This document shows, piece by piece, positions 62,824 to 64,000 of a DNA stretch of 64,000 nucleotides. Under the pieces are notes generated by a model that did not search any database, was not told the DNA's origin, and saw only the letters and a list, made by a program, of their open reading frames with translations. Origin of the DNA: Corynebacterium hindlerae (lineage in GTDB: Bacteria > Actinomycetota > Actinomycetes > Mycobacteriales > Mycobacteriaceae). A program made the position numbers and the translations under genes. Within the stretch, counting starts at the first letter, position 1. Every line of letters begins with the position of its first letter. The stretch is taken from contig NZ_CP059833.1 of the NCBI RefSeq assembly GCF_014117265.1, forward strand, positions 2,139,069 through 2,203,068. The letters are read 5' to 3'.

Positions 62824-64000
62824 ATGACGGAACGCGAAGAAGTCTTGGCAAAGGCCCGCGCTGCGAAAGCTATCACCGGTCAGGTGGCACAGCTGACCTC
62901 GGGACAAAAGAATGAGATCCTGCTGGCGGCTGCTGATCGGTTGGTGGCGCGCACCGCTGACATCCTTGCCGCAAATGAGCAGGATATCGCTGCGGGGCGC
63001 GAGGCCGGGCTAGCGGATTCTTTGATTGATCGCCTGGCGCTTTCTGAGGAGCGCATCGCCGGTATCGCAGGGGGCTTGCGTCAGGTGGCGGGGCTCACCG
63101 ATCCGGTAGGCGAGGTACTGCGCGGCAGTGTGATGCCGAATGGAATCCAGATGAAGCAGGTTCGGGTGCCACTGGGCGTGATGGGCATGGTGTACGAGGC
63201 CCGCCCGAATGTCACGGTGGATGCCTTTGGACTTGCGCTGAAGTCCGGCAATGTGGCGCTGCTGCGTGGGTCGAAGTCTGCACGGAACTCCAATGCATGC
63301 TTGGTGGAGATTCTGCAGTCCGTGCTGGTGGAGCATGGGGTGCCAGCGGAAGCAGTGCAGTTGCTGCCATGTGAGACCCACGAGAGCGTCCAGGACCTGA
63401 TTACCGCCCGCGGTTTGGTGGACGTGGTGATCCCGCGCGGAGGTGCGGGTCTGATTAACGCCGTGATCTTGGGCGCGACCGTGCCGACGATTGAAACCGG
63501 CACTGGTAACTGCCACGTTTACATTGACCGCGACGCGGATCCTGAGCAGGCGGTGTCGATCCTGCTGAATTCCAAGACCCGCCGGGTGAGCGTGTGCAAC
63601 GCTGCGGAAACCGTGCTCCTTGACTCCGCGTTGCCTGACCCAGCCGTGTTCATCACAGCTCTGCAAGAGGCCGGGGTGCGGGTGCATGGAGACGTCGACA
63701 AGCTAGGCGCGGATGTGCCTGCAACGGAGGAGGACTTTGCGGAGGAGTACCTCTCCATGGACATCGCAGCCGCGCTTGTCGACGGCGTAGACGGCGCAAT
63801 CGCGCACATCGCCGAATACTCGTCTGGCCACACCGAAGCGATCGTGACCAACAACATCGTGAGCGCGCAACGGTTTGCTGATGCCGTCGATTCCGCTGCC
63901 GTCATGATCAACGCTTCCACCGCATTCACCGACGGTGAACAGTACGGCATGGGCGCAGAAATCGGGATTTCTACCCAGAAACTTCACGCGCGGGGCCCGA
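62824..64000 (+). CDS. proA: Gamma-glutamyl phosphate reductase, truncated by the window end
   Basis: The visible 392 residues from ATG 62824 cover nearly all of a ProA protein. [30 protein letters not shown] and [16 protein letters not shown] with the catalytic Cys near residue 257 are seen, and the frame is open to the edge. It reduces glutamyl 5-phosphate to glutamate semialdehyde, the second step of proline synthesis. About 40 residues are missing. Confidence 0.96.
   Translation, partial: MTEREEVLAKARAAKAITGQVAQLTSGQKNEILLAAADRLVARTADILAANEQDIAAGREAGLADSLIDRLALSEERIAGIAGGLRQVAGLTDPVGEVLRGSVMPNGIQMKQVRVPLGVMGMVYEARPNVTVDAFGLALKSGNVALLRGSKSARNSNACLVEILQSVLVEHGVPAEAVQLLPCETHESVQDLITARGLVDVVIPRGGAGLINAVILGATVPTIETGTGNCHVYIDRDADPEQAVSILLNSKTRRVSVCNAAETVLLDSALPDPAVFITALQEAGVRVHGDVDKLGADVPATEEDFAEEYLSMDIAAALVDGVDGAIAHIAEYSSGHTEAIVTNNIVSAQRFADAVDSAAVMINASTAFTDGEQYGMGAEIGISTQKLHARGP

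Overview
The window is a Corynebacterium chromosome segment. The evidence is a mycolate-reductase-type SDR next to orn, a mycothiol-type thioredoxin-fold nitroreductase next to pepN, a corynebacterial ClpP1-ClpP2/ClpX locus with a ClgR-type operator, and the order rne-rplU-rpmA-obg-proB-unkdh-proA, which is typical of corynebacteria. I did not assign a species.

Positions 1-7165 are the right-hand end of a prophage or phage satellite, with its late genes on the minus strand. In transcription order they are: HTH protein, a 49-codon gene, Zn-ribbon protein, WhiB-like protein, HNH nuclease, small and large terminase, a small zinc protein, portal, amidase endolysin, two small membrane proteins, and a prohead protease-capsid fusion that leaves the window. 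A divergent XRE repressor reads into the antisense of tRNA-Lys, the probable attachment site. The gap between repressor and HTH gene holds repeated GCAACTGTTGC operators. No integrase, replication or tail gene is visible, but the left end of the element lies outside the window.

Positions 7240-32900 are mostly host genes: an L,D-transpeptidase, orn-cmrA, a CAP-domain protein, an intact IS3-family element, a CopD-CtaG fusion, a second SSB behind a palindrome of two DnaA boxes, EttA, a thioesterase, truncated hemoglobin and MscS. They continue with an LASTG-anchored surface protein, PepN, a nitroreductase, a cluster of four lipoproteins (three related, one secreted HNH nuclease), a radical SAM/SPASM protein and RpiB. 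tRNA-Lys, tRNA-His and tRNA-Arg lie here.

Positions 32940-36900 are accessory: tRNA-Gly followed by a small phage-like operon with an HTH regulator, then a frameshifted IS256-family element, about 740 bases without genes, and tRNA-Pro.

Positions 37100-64000 are conserved core: tig, clpP1-clpP2, clpX, mdh, a MerR operon, valS, an Hsp70-like protein, folC with two small membrane proteins, ndk, a large secreted protein of unknown function, RNase E/G, L21, L27, Obg and proB-unkdh-proA (proA runs off the right end). Protein quality control (tig, clpP1P2, clpX), translation and RNA decay (valS, rne, rplU, rpmA, obg, ettA) and proline synthesis are the main themes.
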